Shown one piece after another: positions 47,701 through 64,000 of a stretch of DNA of 64,000 bases. The translations under genes were made by a program, and so were the position numbers. The notes below the pieces were generated by a model. It was not told the DNA's origin. It ran no database searches and saw only the letters and a program-made list of their open reading frames with translations. This DNA comes from Elysia chlorotica (lineage: Eukaryota > Mollusca > Gastropoda > Plakobranchidae): the NCBI GenBank assembly GCA_003991915.1, contig RQTK01000155.1:236328-300327 (forward strand), written 5' to 3'. Numbering within the stretch: the stretch's first letter is position 1; each line of letters begins with the position of its first letter.

Positions 47701-50700
47701 TAACTTCAATTTACTGACTAGTTGATATATTTCACAATCGTAATTTACTGACATAAGGGGCACAACGCAAACTTTTATATATACTAATGTTTTTAAATTT
47801 GTTGCCATGCTTTTCTCAAAGGAAAAATTTATAAAGAAGATTGGATGAACTTTCTAACCATATACAACTTGACACATCTATAGTATAAGGAAAAAAAATA
47901 GAAAAGTCAAAATTTTAGGCAAAAAGGTCTTTTTTCCTTGCACTATAACAGTACAAGTTGTTTTTTTGTGTGTGTTCATACAAAAATACACCGGAATAGA
48001 ACAATGTGGACTGTTGGACATACTTTAATCAGATGAGGGAGTATCAAAAGATGGTGACTTATTTTATTGACTCCACCATGGTGGAATAATCATGCGACTT
48101 ACAATACACAGTTGGTTGCACTGACATCTCTATCAAAGGACCTCCAAAATTGAATAATCTCTATCAATGGTTGACATCCATGACTTACGTAACGGAAGGT
48201 CTACATTATCGCCTACAATATACATGTATCAGTTAACCCACAGCACTTCATTGTGTGCTGATTACCTAGAGTTAGAAAAAGTTCATGTGAGCATTCTATC
48301 AGTATCAGACTATGATTGCAGTAAAAAAGTACCGTTTTTACACACAGCAAATTGTTTTCTTGTGTACATGTTATGGTGAACTTGTACAAGGGGTGCTTTC
48401 CATTACTATGTTTGACCAAAACAAACAATAATTGCAACATAGTTTACTTAAAGTTGAACAAGCAATGTACATAACACAAATTGCCATTTTTAGTTGCAGA
48501 GCCTTTCGACTGACACTGACAGAAAGATTTCATACTAAAACCCCAGCTCAAATTTCAGCTAACTTGCCTTGATTTAGACCTTAAAAGAGCAGTCTATGAT
48601 ATGATCAATAATCTACATGACATTGGGCTTGTTTGTTACCGATTGACTAAAGAGCCCTCTTTTAACAACTTCAAAGTATCATTATAATAAGTTTTTAAAA
48701 AGTGCTCTGTGGCAATTGACTAAGAAAATGATAAAAAATATATCGGTATTGCACTGTGCTTTAATTGCTCATATACATAGAATGTGGAGATCTTTTTGTG
48801 CTAGATTCTAAGCCTTGCACAACATGTCATTCAACAAATTCAGAGGGCATACAGTACAGGCTAAATCTGAAATAATGGGAAACGGTCAATTTTAAAATAT
48901 AAGAATTGTAAGAGCTAGTTGCAGATCCTCGTTTTTTGTGGGGATTGTGTGATGGTCAAGCTGAAGGATTACACCTCGAGGTAATTTAAAATGTGCTTTA
49001 AACTCGAAATTATGTTCATTCAAATACTGCCTACATGTAAATTTCAAGAAATTGAAAATGTTTTTATAGAAGAGATAGTGTTGTTAAAAACGTTTATAGA
49101 ACATCATTATGTAAACTTTCGGTTTGTTTTCTCCTTTTGTGTTTGATTGCTTTCAGACCATTGAGTTTAGCAGTCTTATTTTTATCCTCTGATTTTACAC
49201 ACACACACACAAAAAGAAAACATTTCATGCAAACGGTACAGTTCGCGCTTTAAAAAACCCAATAGTTTTGTACGTATGCCAGATTTGTTTCTGTCCGAGA
49301 ATCTGCAATTTTATTGGTACTTTTAAAATTTAAATTCTAAAATTGCAGATTAATTTAATAAATGTTGGATAGCTAAGAATTCTCAATTTTAGGCTCAATA
49401 TGTTCAATTGAGAGAAATGGAAAGTGTTCGCATGATCTAAAAATCTATGACACTTAATTAATGCATCTCAAATTTTTGTAGCCGCTAAAAAGCCTTTACC
49501 ATATCAATTTTTGGTTTAGCCTTATTATAATAAGAAGTAGGCCCGCTAACAACTCATGTACACTTAAATTAAAATAAATTGAATCTTTAATGACTCTCAT
49601 CATGACAGATAAATTGTTGTACAAATTGAAGTTGCCTTTCAATGATGCAATGGAATTACAAGAACAAAAATAGTTTGCAAAGATCTTACGGGTCAACGTT
49701 TTCTGATAAATTTGAAAATTAAAGATGGTTATTCTAAACTAGTTTCAACTAAGATAATAATACCTCTAGTTACATTACTTACAAGTTACAGCAACAATCA
49801 GTGGATTTGACTAAAAACTAACCTAACACTATCAAATTTGTAAAAAGTTAGAAATTAAAGGGAAAAGCAAAATGGTGCATTATCATGCAATGCTTTTGGA
49901 CACATTTTTACATCGCTTAATCATTAACTCAACCCGCCAATTGTACTATTTCTAGTAATTTTTGTTTGCATGTATGTTACAACGTGTAGCAGAACAAGTG
50001 AGCCTAAAAAGAACGATAAAAACAAGTAAAAATCAATAAAGGGTCAAAATAAAATTAGAATCACACTTTTTAAATTTCTTTTCCTACATCATTTTTATTA
50101 ATCACTCCACATGTTTAAAATATTGTCAAACACATTATTGTAAAATAAACAGTTACACCATTAACAAGACATAATATGGATGTGCCTTAAAAATGAATTA
50201 ATGGAAAATGGTGGTCAAAATACCCCACAAATTAGGCCCTACATACATGTCTCTCATAGTTTCCTAAGCACCAACCCTATGCATTCAAACATACATCTTA
50301 TTGACTTCTGTCATCCTAGATGTTCAAATTTCAAATATAAAGAAAACATGCAAGATCAATATACAGAGCTTATTTACAACACATGAAAAAGGCTTCACAA
50401 ATAATTTAATCAAACACAAGAATCAACATCCATAAAAATGTAGACGATGCAGCTACGATACACGATAAAAAAGTCTTTCAAACTATCAATCATTCATATT
50501 CTGCCAAGAACTTTTTCAAAATCTTAGTCTCAAATACTACTGAGGTACATCTATACAGCTATTAAGTGCTCAAAACATGCAACTCATATAATTATGAGCT
50601 CACATATTTGATGTATCTTTCCCATTCCCATTATGGAGCTTCTCAATCTCAGGCTGCCAAAAGAAGCAAATCTAACTAATAACAGCATCATGCGCACCAC

Positions 50701-50714
50701 TTCAGCAGCTCGGG
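44800..50714. other. Long gene-poor interval
   Basis: AT-rich DNA with short, compositionally biased open frames. A weak tRNA-like pattern near 46830-46880 (GGTCCCTTGTTCAATTCCC) may be an old SINE. A short AC run lies at 49198-49211. I see no exon, RNA gene or intact repeat. Confidence 0.5.
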
Positions 50715-56519
<5,805 letters not shown>

Positions 56520-57444
56520 GGCGCTGTCTGATTTCTAAATACACCACTCCTAATTCTGGTCACTGCTAGAATACATTAGATTGAAAAATACGTAAGAAAA
56601 GTCATTTGTACATATTTAAAATTTTTGTCTATTTACAGTAAAACTTCCTAACCTATGCCCATGCAAAGTTTTTCCTGAAGGGCCATTTTGTGTATCTCCA
56701 TGGTAGGAGGATAGGAATGCTCATTACAAAATCATTGATTTAGGCTAGCCCCATGACATAGCATCAAACGAAAAGTCAGTATTGTCACAAGGCACTGCCC
56801 CCTCAGTGGTAAGGATGAGGCCATAGAAACAAGCTTTCTAACATTTTAACGACATTTCGAACAACGAGATGTTTGATAAATACCTGTTTTTCTCTCTATT
56901 TGCGACTACAATTGACAGCTTAAATCAGACGACCCTGCTAATAACCAAAAGTTTGAGTATATAGATCTGCTCTAAACCTATTCCCAACATAAAAGCAAAA
57001 AACAGAGAAGGGTGCCAAATTGTAATCACCAGTGCCCCAGCCCAGTCACTGACATTAGTGATAACCTCACCCTCCCCTACACGCATCCAACTCTTGATCC
57101 ATTATCAAAGTAAACAAAGCTGCATAATTCAATGCTAGACAGTAGAATAGCTAGAACTTTTTTTTTATAATCTTTATATTATAGATCTAGATCTATACAA
57201 TAAAATAAACATTGTTATATTTTATCTCCTTTCATCACCCTCTCACAAAACTAAATAATTTAATTAAGGTACTAGGCTACATTTTCCTAATACATGTAGT
57301 AAACCTCAACAAACAGAAACAAGAAGACGACACTCACACGTGGTATCTGTAAGCGTAACTAAATGATAGATTTAGATAGATATAATTTAATGCAAGTTGT
57401 GTAAGTATAGAACATCCCCCCCCTCCCCCCCCGTAGCGGAGTTC

Positions 57445-57676
57445 AGTTGAGTTGGTTTAACGTTCAACATCAGCACTATATAAGCTATATTGTGGATGGT
57501 CCCCAAGACTGGCGTCTAACAATTTTATGTGCTGGCATACAAAAGACAGAGCGGAGATGCCAGGACTCCTGTCTCAGCCGGTCACATTTAACTTACACCG
57601 ACCCAACCAGTAGGCTCGAACCCGAATCTTTTGTATCAGAAGCAGATGTTCCACCACAGGGCCACCGCGACCCCTG
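57445..57676 (-). mobile_element. tRNA-derived SINE, family 1, diverged copy
   Basis: The same order of blocks as 44554-44797: GTTGGTTTAACGTTCAACAT at the left, CACCGACCCAACCAGTAGG in the middle and CCACCACAGGGCCACCGCG in the tRNA head complement at the right. It is more diverged than the other copies and lacks a few bases before box B. Confidence 0.83.
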
Positions 57677-58519
57677 ATAGTAGTGGAAGAGGCAAATCTA
57701 AACAGCTTTTAACAAATCTAAGCTTGTGAAAGGGTACCAAATTTTCATGCTTGATTGCGTTTAATTTCATGTTTAGTAACAAAATACACATTTTTTAAAA
57801 TTTTTGTCTGTTAAAATGGGCACACACTGGCTTCGGGCCCTCTTGCCAACCCCATTGCCACCAGAATATTTACTGAGCTTGGAGAGGACAGTCTGTACAT
57901 CATAGTTTCATGTAATGTTACCGTCTAGGTTCTATCAGTAGGAAAATGTTGCCAGTACTCAGCTCAGTGGGACTTTGTTGCCAAAGTCAACAACTTTTGT
58001 CCATTCAGTGGTTTATTGGTATGGGATTTCAGTTTGTATATATATCTAGCAGCAATCAAGTATTAAATTTTAAAATTAATTTACAAAACCTGGACTTAAT
58101 GTTCATATTGCTATGGTCAAATGTCACACGCGTGAAAACTTAGCGTAACAACTAACATTCTGTAGGTCTTGTCTACCACAGTAAAATAAAACCGATACTG
58201 TTGAAAATTTACAAGATCTATATTTAAAGATAGGCGACTTAAGCCAATACACTTTGACAGTGTGAGTTTCTTTCGCAATTCGTTTCTCACACAATTAGGC
58301 CTACAAATAAAGCATAAATAAAAAAAATTCAAATTTAAGTAAAAAAAAAAGAAGTTTCCTGCTCTGAAAACACACCATACAATTCTTCCCAACCAAACTC
58401 TATTTTGTGCAAAACCAATAGGCCTAGGCATAACTATTGCAAAAATTCGCCCAAGCCCCCGCAAAAAACAAAACAAAAACCCAACAAAAAACAACAACAA
58501 ACAACCAACAAAATTACAC

Positions 58520-59050
58520 AATCTAGATTTAGTCGAGATCTAAAGATCTGATAATACTTTATTTGGCCAACTAAAAATAACTAGATCTAGTCTAACAGCC
58601 TACCTTACGCAGGTTTTCTTTTTCAAGATCTAGACTAGATCTAATAGTAATAGCAGAAGAGATTACGTAGGATTAAGCATTTACATTCAGTGGGCCTAAG
58701 GTTAGGCTGTATTGAATGATCAATTGAAATAATCTTACTATAATTTTGATTCTATGCGAGATTATGAAGAAGCTAGATCTAGATCTAGATTAGATGTAAC
58801 TATTGGCTTGAACTCAAAGCCACAAATTATTTTTTGGTCATCTATTCAGCCTGAGAAACAATCTAGCCTAGATCTAGATTCTAGATTTATAAATCTAGAC
58901 CTACATCATTACATGTATTATTGGTATAGAGATCTAGATTAGACCTGAAAATTAGAGTGTAATCGAGGATCTAAAAAAGACTCTTATGTCTGGAATATCT
59001 AGAAATCATTAGAGGTCTAGATCTATTAGCCTAATCGAAATCTAATCAAG
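58520..59050. repeat. AGATCT/TCTAGA-rich patch 3
   Basis: Scattered and tandem AGATCT and TCTAGA hexamers just upstream of the CMSS1 start, densest at 58775-58795 and 58865-58890. Confidence 0.82.
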
Positions 59051-59349
59051 GCCAAGACATCCAACTCATAAAAATGTCTTGGTCTTGCAAAGAATTAAAA
59101 GAAAATGAAACTTAAAAGTCAAAACTTCCGGTAGTAGTGTACAAACAGTCACGTAGTCTCGTTTCGTAGGCAAGACGAAAAAAAACAAAACAAACCATTT
59201 ATAAACATAAATATTACTGAACCAAGGCCTTAGATTAATGACTTACAATTTTTTTGTGCATTATAAAAACAACCATTGCTGTTTTGAATAATATTAATAA
59301 ATATATATTCCGCAACTTTCATGCTTCTATCTTTGTAAAGGTGTAAAAC

Positions 59350-62300
59350 ATGGCTGACGACCTAGACGATGAGTGGTGGCTTGCTAACGAAAACGAAAGC
59401 ACCGCTGAGAAACCAACAGGTATAATACTGAAGATCTTCAATGGTTGGCATAGGGTGGCTTTCCCTTTTCATCGCTTTATTTGCTTCCCTCATGTCTACA
59501 CAGAGTCTGACACCTCCTGACTTTTTTGGAACAACTACTATAGGGCTGACCCAAGGTGTAGGTCCAGTAACCGGTTCTATGTCTTGGTCTTCAAGACGTC
59601 TTAGTTCTATCTCCACATCTTTTCGAATGTGATATGGTATTCGCCTATGTGGTTGGGCCCTTGGTTTGACTTGATCATCGATGTGAAGCTTTACTTTGAT
59701 GTTACTGATTTTGCCAAAGCCTCCAAACAGTGTGTCACAATTGCTTAGTGCTGAATTAGCAAAAGTGATAAGTCCTAATGCTTCTGACGTTGAAGCTGAT
59801 AGCAAATTTGTACAGTTCTGATTTGTGGTATCCACCACGTAAAATTTTGCATCTGCCGTGCAATTTTTGTATGATACTTTTGATTTGAAGCAACCCATGA
59901 TTGGTAGCTGCTTTGCTGTATTATAGCCATAGATTTGAGTTGTGCTTTGCTAAGGTGTGGCTTTGAACTGAGGCTTTCATTTAACTCTTTTTTGAGAGGA
60001 TGTTAACAGAAGCGCCTGTATCGACAATGAATTTTGTCGGTTGGTTTTCAATGTGAATTACGGTTGTCGGTACTCTCTTGCTGGAGTGTTGGATACTAAA
60101 GATGTCTTCTTCTTCTGAATCTTGTTCTCCTTGGACGACATACTTCACTTCTTTCTTTGACCTGCATACTTTCGCAAAATGATTTTGCTTCTTGCAAAGA
60201 AGGCAAGTCTTACCTTTGGCTGGGCAAGGTTTTGTTGTTGGGTGAGGAAACGTACCCCTAACAATCAAAAACATTTTTTTTGACAAACAAACAGCAGAAA
60301 AGAGACCTTTTGTAACAGGAAAACCACTTCTATCAGCTATGGTAATAAAAAAAAAAGCCTCTACTTGTTTGTATTTTTCCAGTTGGACATGGTCAAGTCA
60401 GTGGACGATTGTTAGGTGTGTATTATTGTATAAATCTCTGGGTGTGAAGTATATTTCATCTCAGTGGTTATGGTGTTTAGAAATGACAAATGCAGGAATA
60501 GTAGTATTATTATATCATTGCATTTAAGTGTAATCTACAAGCCTCACAATTTCCATGCTTTTTGTATTTTTCTGGTGCCACTCTTGTTATGTAGCATAAA
60601 TTTTTTTCTACCAGGGCAATCCAAAGAAGACATAGATGGGGAGACAAATGCAGAAGCAAAGAAAGGATTGAAGAGAAATGCAGAGGATGCCAACCTCAAA
60701 CAGAAGGGAAAACATGTTAAAAAGAAGAAACAGTCGAAACCAGGCCAGGAGCAACGCAAAGAAAGGGTAAAAGAGATGCCTTATTTTAAATATTTATATA
60801 TTTCCCAGACACAAAGTATAAAACTATACATTTTTACCAGAATATATCGAGTAAGTAGGTCTGCAAAACTGATTTGATTTTAACCATTATAAAAATACAA
60901 ATTTATATAATTAGCAATGTCCAAAGAGGTTAAAACAAGAATTCACATTTAAGAAAAGTGTCTTATTTTAATTCCTGCTCTACTTTAAACCATTATAAGT
61001 CATGCCCATACTTAATCTATTTGATTGTTCTGACTGTTAGCAATAAAACCCTACTAAATTTAGAAATGTTGATTAAAATAATGAAAATAATTGTAATTAT
61101 TCAGTTAAATTTTGATAATCTCTAGAAAATATAATGAAATTTATAAAGTATTCCATTCTGTAGTTGAAAGGCTAAAGCAGTGATTTACGATTCATGTATG
61201 TCTCTGTGTGTTTGTGTGTGTAACTATCCCCCTCCCCCTCCCTTCTTTTTTGTTTTGTTTTTCTTTCTCTCTATCTCTCAACTGATTGTTTTCCTCACTC
61301 CTAAATTGCCTTATTTAAAAGAAAAGCAAATTGGTCATCTATTTTTCAAAATATTTTTTAACACAGAAAAGAATCACAGAGGAATCTGAAGAGGACCTGT
61401 CTAAGCCGGGCTCAGCAGAGGATGTGAAGACGATGATGTCTAAGGTGCTAATGGACAGACTTGGCAAGGAGGCTCTAGAAGATCTTCTTCCAGCNNNNNN
61501 NNNNNNNNNNNNNNNNNNNNNNNNNNNNNNNNNNNNNNNNNNNNNNNNNNNNNNNNNNNNNNNNNNNNNNNNNNNNNNNNNNNNNNNNNNNACACACACA
61601 CACACAACAACCAGAAACTTTACTAGCATTTGAGCATTTGATTTAATGTTTTGGAAAATTAGACCCTATTAACAGTTTGAGTTTTCTATCTATTATGAAC
61701 TCCAATTTGAGGCTGCAACTTAGAAATTACTTGACTGTAAGGATTTATAAGAAAAACTTATGTGTTTGAATTTTGCTAACACTGTCACTTTCATGTTTTA
61801 ATAACACTTACTTTTTGTGGATTTTGTTGATACAAGCCTAAGTATTTCACAATCGGTGTGTCAATCTGTGAGAGAATTTAATATTTTCATATTCCCTATA
61901 CGGTATATTTATTTTTCAGATGATTTTTACCCTCATAATGTAGCATCCATGGTTCCCAGTAAATACCTCAGTAAGATCCTGACAAACTGGCGTGCAACAC
62001 TGAAGAAAAGCCTTTTCTTGAAGAAAACAGGCAGTCCATGTGTCTTGATAATTACAAGTTCAGCCATTCGAGCTGTTGAACTTAACAGGTACATGTTTTA
62101 TAAATATATGTTGCAATATCAAATTATTGATCTAAAGAGCCAAGTCAAACATTCTTGATGTTGGCTTTAGCGAACAAATGAATGGAATACAATTATATTT
62201 GGATCATTTTTTTGTAATGGAAGAAGATAAGTCCCTTTCATGCATAGACTATGTGATTTCTTTCTCAGTCCATGCTAATTTCATTATTGTTAAAACTATC

Positions 62301-63666
62301 ATTGACTTATATAGTATACTATGCAAAATAGGCCAAATAGCGATCACCTAGAAGTTTTTAGATCGTTTCATGCTTATATCTTTTAAATTTAATTGTGTGT
62401 AAGTCCTTTCTTTTTTATTGACAAGATTAATACTTAAAAGGATCTGATAACGGCTGTTCATTAAGTTTAGAACTATGTGTTAAATACCCATTGAAGTGCG
62501 ATGGAAAGGTCAAACTTATAAAAGCTTTTAGGTTTAACCAAATACTGCTTAGACATCTTAAATCGATCAGCTGTGCCTGTCTTGTTCTTCCTTTAAGTCT
62601 TCTAACAGGGTAACATGGTCCCTCTATGTTGTCAGATTTTGAAACAACTCACTCAAAAGGATCCCAGTCTTGTTGCAAATGATCTGCAAAGTTTTGAAAC
62701 CTTTTGTTTCTCTGTTTAGTATGGGGAGTTCCCACCGATTTATATTCACCAGCATCCTCTTGACATTTTATTTTAAACTTCCCACTGATTTTCATTTAAC
62801 ATCGCCCCCACATTTTCAAAATTGGATAATTATCTTTATTACTATGTAACTTAGAGATCATTTTAAATTCCTTTGCAATAATGAATATTAAATGTTTTAT
62901 AAAGAGTAAGTCAGAAAAATTGAAGTTTATATTTTAAAATTTGATTTTTTAATGTTGAAATTATAATTATCTCAAAACCATTTGCGTTGGTGCATGTCAG
63001 GAAATAAAAATCTGCTGTTTTCTTAGTTTTTAGGCATCAATGTTTTCTGAAAAGAAGCATTTTATTCATCTCCTTCTAGATCAATTAAAGATTTTCTTGA
63101 TGGGAAGTGCAAGGTTGCTAAATTGTTTGCAAAACATATGAAGGTCAGTACATAAAGCAATATTAGCATCTTTTCATCAACTTGCTTGTGCTGTGCTAAA
63201 TTAAGTTTGGCCTGCTATGATCATAATCATCAAATATTCTGTTTTATTTTAGGTTAGTAAAAATGTTAATCAAGTTATTTTCTTTCCCACCCTCAGTGTG
63301 ATTTAAAAATTTTTTTTAACAAAAACATGTGGTGGTGCTTGGAGATTATAATAACTAATATGTTAAGGTTCAACAACCTTATCCCCATACTGAATTGTTT
63401 AAAATTTTGTATCATGCCAAAACAAAATGAAAAGATAATCATCTTAAAAAAGAAATCGCAAAAATTCAAATTTGTTTTTCCATGAAAATGCTATTTATTT
63501 GTAAATTTCTTCTTTAAAAGTTTTCCCTGCTAAAACAAAAGTATATAGCAACACCCTTTCCCATATTTTTAAATATAGGTGGAGGAGCAAAAAAAGTTTC
63601 TGAGCAAAACCAATTGTCAAGTTGGTATAGGAACTCCAGGAAGACTGCTGCTTCTGATTAAGCAAG
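59350..63666 (+). CDS. CMSS1: CMSS1, small ribosomal subunit biogenesis protein (5' part; continues past window)
   Basis: CMSS1 is the animal homologue of yeast Cms1, a nucleolar protein of the small-subunit processome with a degenerate DEAD-like fold. Exons seen: 59350-59419 (MADDLDDEWW, the conserved start), 60615-60766 (Lys-rich, KGKHVKKKKQSKPGQEQRK, nucleolar-type basic patch), 61367 to the assembly gap at 61495 (SAEDVKTMMSKVLMDRLGKE, then ALEDLLP), 61920-62088 (HNVASMVPSKYLSKIL, CVLIITSSAIRAVELNR), 63080-63143 (VAKLFAKHMK) and 63579-63666 (CQVGIGTPGRLLLLIKQ). Phases agree at every border that can be checked. The exon for the human FLVFDWNWRD-type block should follow and is not within the window. 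The GTPGR block corresponds to a DEAD-box motif Ib-like segment. Confidence 0.93.
59425..60290 (-). mobile_element. Fossil Ty3/Gypsy LTR-retrotransposon pol fragment in CMSS1 intron 1
   Basis: This is an internal fragment, antisense to CMSS1. In order on the minus strand it shows a CCHC zinc knuckle (about 60230-60170), an aspartic protease core with DTGAS (about 60045-60000), and the start of the reverse transcriptase domain (about 59700-59430) with the PWVSPIVVVPKKSGGVRLC block typical of Ty3/Gypsy elements. Most of the RT, RNase H, integrase and LTRs are absent. It is broken: truncated at both ends, with at least one or two further breaks inside. Residues remain well preserved, so the insertion looks moderately young, but age cannot be dated without LTRs. 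Confidence 0.85.
61495..61591. other. Assembly gap (97 N)
   Basis: A run of N starts inside the third CMSS1 coding exon, right after the codons for ALEDLLP and one more residue, and ends at an AC dinucleotide run (61592-61606). The exon's 3' end and donor are probably hidden here or just after. The AC repeat is the likely reason for the failed assembly. Confidence 0.97.
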
Positions 63667-64000
63667 GTCAGTAGATAAAACACTTCTTACATCATGCTCT
63701 TTGCTATCATGTGCGAGGTGATAAGTGCAGTAGACACTTGCATTTCATAATATATACTTTGATCTCTACTTGGGAAAAGAAATGTCTGAAGTTTTTTTTT
63801 TTTTTTTTTTAAATTTTTTTTTAAGCCTCAGCGTTCATTGTTCCTTTGGTGAATATTGGAGTTATAACCTAATTTATTAATTTTGTAAAGGCCCTTCTCT
63901 TACCATTGTTGTTGCGACCACAGCCGCAGTAGTCATTACAATCCTTTTAGTGGCTGTTGCAACGTGTTATGTATTTTTTATAGTAGGATTAGGAATCTTT

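Larger units (their letters stand above)
56520..59349. other. Flank between divergent TAF12 and CMSS1 genes
   Basis: The two genes are transcribed away from each other, so both promoters should lie here. I see no CpG island or clear core elements. The interval contains a SINE (57445-57676), C-rich runs at 57414-57434 and an AGATCT patch. Confidence 0.5.

Noticed and set aside
63890-64000. Open stretch after TTTTGTAAAG resembling a further CMSS1 exon
   Set aside because: The translation is a hydrophobic Val/Ile/Thr run unlike the expected FLVFDWNWRD block, so it is probably intron.

Overview
The window is AT-rich animal DNA with many short GT-AG introns, microsatellites, tRNA-derived SINEs, LINE and Penelope-like scraps and a fossil Ty3/Gypsy fragment. 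Base composition, the dense TCTAGA/AGATCT patches and the protein sequences point to a mollusc, most likely a gastropod. The phylum is an inference; no marker gene is present.

Layout. (1) 2289-24393, minus strand: a complete coding region of 30 exons for the E3 ubiquitin ligase/helicase SHPRH. All 30 exons join in phase (6612 nt, about 2203 residues). (2) 24394-26438: upstream flank with nothing recognisable. (3) 26439-30736: a two-copy, nearly identical duplication, each copy carrying a small piggyBac-like (TTAA) non-autonomous DNA transposon. (4) 30737-36400: AGATCT-rich DNA, a long CTA array split by a SINE, an RTE-type LINE tail, a Penelope-like element tail and an ATCT array. (5) 36434-41898, plus strand: the akirin gene. 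Its first two coding exons and a tiny last exon are visible; the exon between them is not. (6) 41899-50714: akirin 3' flank, two SINEs and long gene-poor DNA. (7) 50715-56519, minus strand: complete TAF12 in five coding exons, with two tail-to-tail LINE fragments in its first intron. (8) 56520-59349: flank between divergent genes, with a SINE and an AGATCT patch. (9) 59350-63666 and beyond, plus strand: the 5' part of CMSS1, with a Ty3/Gypsy fossil in intron 1 and a 97-base assembly gap in or beside its third exon.

The four host genes are nuclear and housekeeping-like: SHPRH (DNA damage tolerance and PCNA ubiquitination), akirin (nuclear transcription cofactor in innate immunity), TAF12 (TFIID/SAGA histone-fold subunit) and CMSS1 (small ribosomal subunit biogenesis). 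They do not form a pathway. I found no new multi-gene system. The most unusual signals are a 61-bp minisatellite that multiplies a real SHPRH splice donor, a roughly 500-residue Ser/Asn-rich tail on SHPRH, no visible linker-histone domain in SHPRH, the piggyBac-like MITEs flanked by duplicated DNA, and a retroelement fossil that abuts the CMSS1 exon 1 donor site.
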